Below, piece after piece: positions 34,575-36,215 of a stretch of DNA of 36,215 nt. Positions within the stretch are counted from its first letter, which is position 1, and each line of letters opens with the position of its first letter. The stretch spans positions 1-36,215 of the forward strand of contig JAEWPH010000216.1 in NCBI GenBank assembly GCA_023460715.1, read 5' to 3'. The position numbers and the translations under genes were made by a program. This stretch comes from Pseudomonadota bacterium (GTDB taxonomy: Bacteria; Pseudomonadota; Gammaproteobacteria; Burkholderiales; Burkholderiaceae_C). The notes below the pieces were generated by a model. That model was not told the DNA's origin and made no database searches. It was given only the letters and a program-made list of their open reading frames with translations.

Positions 34575-36215
34575 ATGAAGCGGATGCTCATCAACGCCAC
34601 GCAAGCCGAAGAACGGCGCCTGGCCATCGTCGACGGCCAGAAGCTGCTCGACTACGAGATCGAGATCGAAGGACGCGAGCAACGCAAGGGCAACATCTAC
34701 AAGGCGGTGGTGACGCGCGTCGAGCCGTCGCTGGAAGCCTGCTTCGTCGACTACGGCGAAGACCGCCACGGCTTCCTGCCGTTCAAGGAAATCTCCCGCC
34801 AGTATTTCGCCGAGGGCGTCTCCCCCAGCCAGGCCCGCATCAACGAAGTGATCCGCGAAGGCCAGGAACTGCTGGTCCAGGTCGAGAAGGAAGAGCGCGG
34901 CAACAAGGGCGCTGCCCTGACCACCTTCGTGTCGCTGGCCGGCCGCTACGTGGTGCTGATGCCCAACAACCCCCGTGGCGGTGGCGTGTCGCGCCGCATT
35001 GAGGGCGAGGACCGCGCCGAGCTGAAGGAGGCGATGGACCAGCTCGAGTACCCCAAGGGCATGTCCATCATCGCGCGCACCGCCGGCATCGGCCGCTCGG
35101 CGCCCGAACTGCAGTGGGACCTGAACTACCTGCTCAAGCTGTGGAGCGCCATCGACGGCGCCGCCAAGGGCGGCAAGGGCGCCTTCCTGATCTACCAGGA
35201 ATCGTCGCTCGTCATCCGCGCCATCCGCGACTACTTCAACAACGACATCGGTGACATCCTCATCGATACCGACGACATCTACGAGCAGGCGCACCAGTTC
35301 ATGGCGCACGTCATGCCCGAGCATGCCGCCAAGGTGAAGCGCTACCGCGACGACGCGGCCCTGTTCAGCCGCTTCCAGATCGAGCACCAGATCGAGTCCG
35401 CCTACGCGCGGACCGTGAGCCTGCCCTCGGGCGGCGCCATCGTGATCGACCACACCGAAGCGCTGGTGTCCGTAGACGTGAACTCGGCCCGCGCCATCAA
35501 GGGCGGCGACATCGAGGAAACCGCCACCCGCACCAACCTGGAAGCGGCCGACGAAGTGGCCCGCCAGATGCGCCTGCGCGACCTGGGCGGCCTGATCGTG
35601 ATCGACTTCATCGACATGGAAGAGTCGAAGAACCGCCGGGAAGTGGAAAACCGCCTGCGCGACGCGCTGCGCCAAGACCGCGCCCGCGTGCAGTTCGGCA
35701 CGATCAGCAAGTTCGGCCTGATGGAAATGAGCCGTCAGCGCCTGAAGCCGGCGCTCTCCGAAGGCTCGTCCATCCCCTGCCCCCGCTGCGGCGGCTCGGG
35801 CCACATCCGCGACACCGAAAGCTCGGCACTGCAGATCCTGCGGATCATTCAGGAAGAGTCCATGAAGGACAACACGGCCGCCGTGCACTGCCAGGTGCCG
35901 GTGGAAGTGGCCTCCTTCCTGCTGAACGAAAAGCGCACCGAGATCGCCAAGATCGAACTCAAGCAGCGCGTGGCCGTGCTGATGGTGCCCAACAAGACGC
36001 TGGAAACGCCCAACTACCGCCTGGAGCGCCTCAAGCACGACGACCCGCGCCTGGACCACCTCGACGCGAGCTACAAGCTGGCCGAAGAATTCGAGGACCC
36101 GACCTCCGTCACGCGCCGCTCCCAGGAGCCCACCAACAAGCAGACGCCGGTGATCAAGGGCGTGCTGCCCGATGCGCCAGCGCCCGTGGCAGAAGCGCGC
36201 CCCGAAGGCGTGGCC
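34575..36215 (+). CDS. rne: Ribonuclease E, N-terminal catalytic part (runs off right edge)
   Basis: The main endonuclease of mRNA decay and rRNA/tRNA processing. 547 codons are present and open to the window end. [17 protein letters not shown] is the family start, with the S1 domain at about 35-125, catalytic Asp301 (VSVDVNS) and Asp344 (IVIDFIDM), and the zinc-link Cys402-x-x-Cys405 (CPRCGG). All lie two residues off the E. coli numbering. The C-terminal scaffold is outside the window. An AAGGAA ribosome site is about 8 nt upstream. Confidence 0.97.
   Translation, partial: MKRMLINATQAEERRLAIVDGQKLLDYEIEIEGREQRKGNIYKAVVTRVEPSLEACFVDYGEDRHGFLPFKEISRQYFAEGVSPSQARINEVIREGQELLVQVEKEERGNKGAALTTFVSLAGRYVVLMPNNPRGGGVSRRIEGEDRAELKEAMDQLEYPKGMSIIARTAGIGRSAPELQWDLNYLLKLWSAIDGAAKGGKGAFLIYQESSLVIRAIRDYFNNDIGDILIDTDDIYEQAHQFMAHVMPEHAAKVKRYRDDAALFSRFQIEHQIESAYARTVSLPSGGAIVIDHTEALVSVDVNSARAIKGGDIEETATRTNLEAADEVARQMRLRDLGGLIVIDFIDMEESKNRREVENRLRDALRQDRARVQFGTISKFGLMEMSRQRLKPALSEGSSIPCPRCGGSGHIRDTESSALQILRIIQEESMKDNTAAVHCQVPVEVASFLLNEKRTEIAKIELKQRVAVLMVPNKTLETPNYRLERLKHDDPRLDHLDASYKLAEEFEDPTSVTRRSQEPTNKQTPVIKGVLPDAPAPVAEARPEGVA

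Noticed and set aside
34503..36059. 518-codon minus frame antisense to rne
   Set aside because: Shadow of rne, whose catalytic motifs are intact on the plus strand.

Overview
The window is about 36 kb of dense, GC-rich chromosome from a betaproteobacterium, most likely a member of the Comamonadaceae (Acidovorax-like, Burkholderiales). This rests on the protein sequences, the gene orders rpmF-plsX-fabHDG-acpP-fabF-rpoE-rseA-mucD and lepA-lepB-rnc-era-recO-pdxJ-acpS-nagZ, and a family of small palindromic intergenic repeats. Nothing looks like a plasmid, prophage, insertion sequence or CRISPR array. This is core chromosome. The taxonomic call is recognition of protein and synteny patterns, not a database search.

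Left part (1-7400): the end of an unidentified membrane protein, lysS (lysyl-tRNA synthetase), a REC-GGDEF response regulator (cyclic-di-GMP synthesis) and a short MscS-type channel lie on the plus strand. A DUF3300 lipoprotein with a long His/Pro/Ala/Gln-rich tail and a small membrane protein lie on the minus strand.

Middle (7400-28100), almost entirely minus strand and read from right to left: yceD-rpmF-plsX-fabH-fabD-fabG-acpP-fabF (fatty acid and phospholipid precursor synthesis); a YgfX-like membrane protein, rpoE, rseA and mucD (envelope-stress sigma factor, anti-sigma factor, periplasmic protease); then lepA, lepB, a DUF4845 protein, rnc, era, recO, a DUF4153 membrane protein, pdxJ, acpS and nagZ (translation, secretion, RNA processing, recombination, vitamin B6, ACP activation, wall recycling). 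Many junctions are stop/start overlaps (ATGA, TGATG, TAGTG), so translation is tightly coupled. The cluster makes ACP (acpP) and, 14 kb further on, the enzyme that activates it (acpS).

Right part (28100-36215): maf, an RsmI-like methyltransferase and a secreted MORN-like repeat protein on plus; rluC, a Gph-like phosphatase, a Rieske protein and sppA on minus, ending in a strong terminator; and rne (RNase E), divergent from rluC behind a leader of about 580 nt and running off the right edge.

The most notable structure is a dispersed repeat of about 54 nt. Eight full copies and two half copies align without gaps: two arms 7 nt apart, 5 nt, GCGCTT, 9 nt, GCGCT, 7 nt, GATTT. Several copies have been absorbed into genes. 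One encodes residues 4-22 of Era, one encodes most of the signal peptide of the MORN-like protein, two supply stop codons (pdxJ, fabH), and a half copy forms the core of the terminator between rpmF and plsX. Other notable points are a candidate sigma-E promoter in front of mucD, absence of rseB, an intrinsic terminator 45 nt before lepA, and a pair of DnaA-box-like sites.
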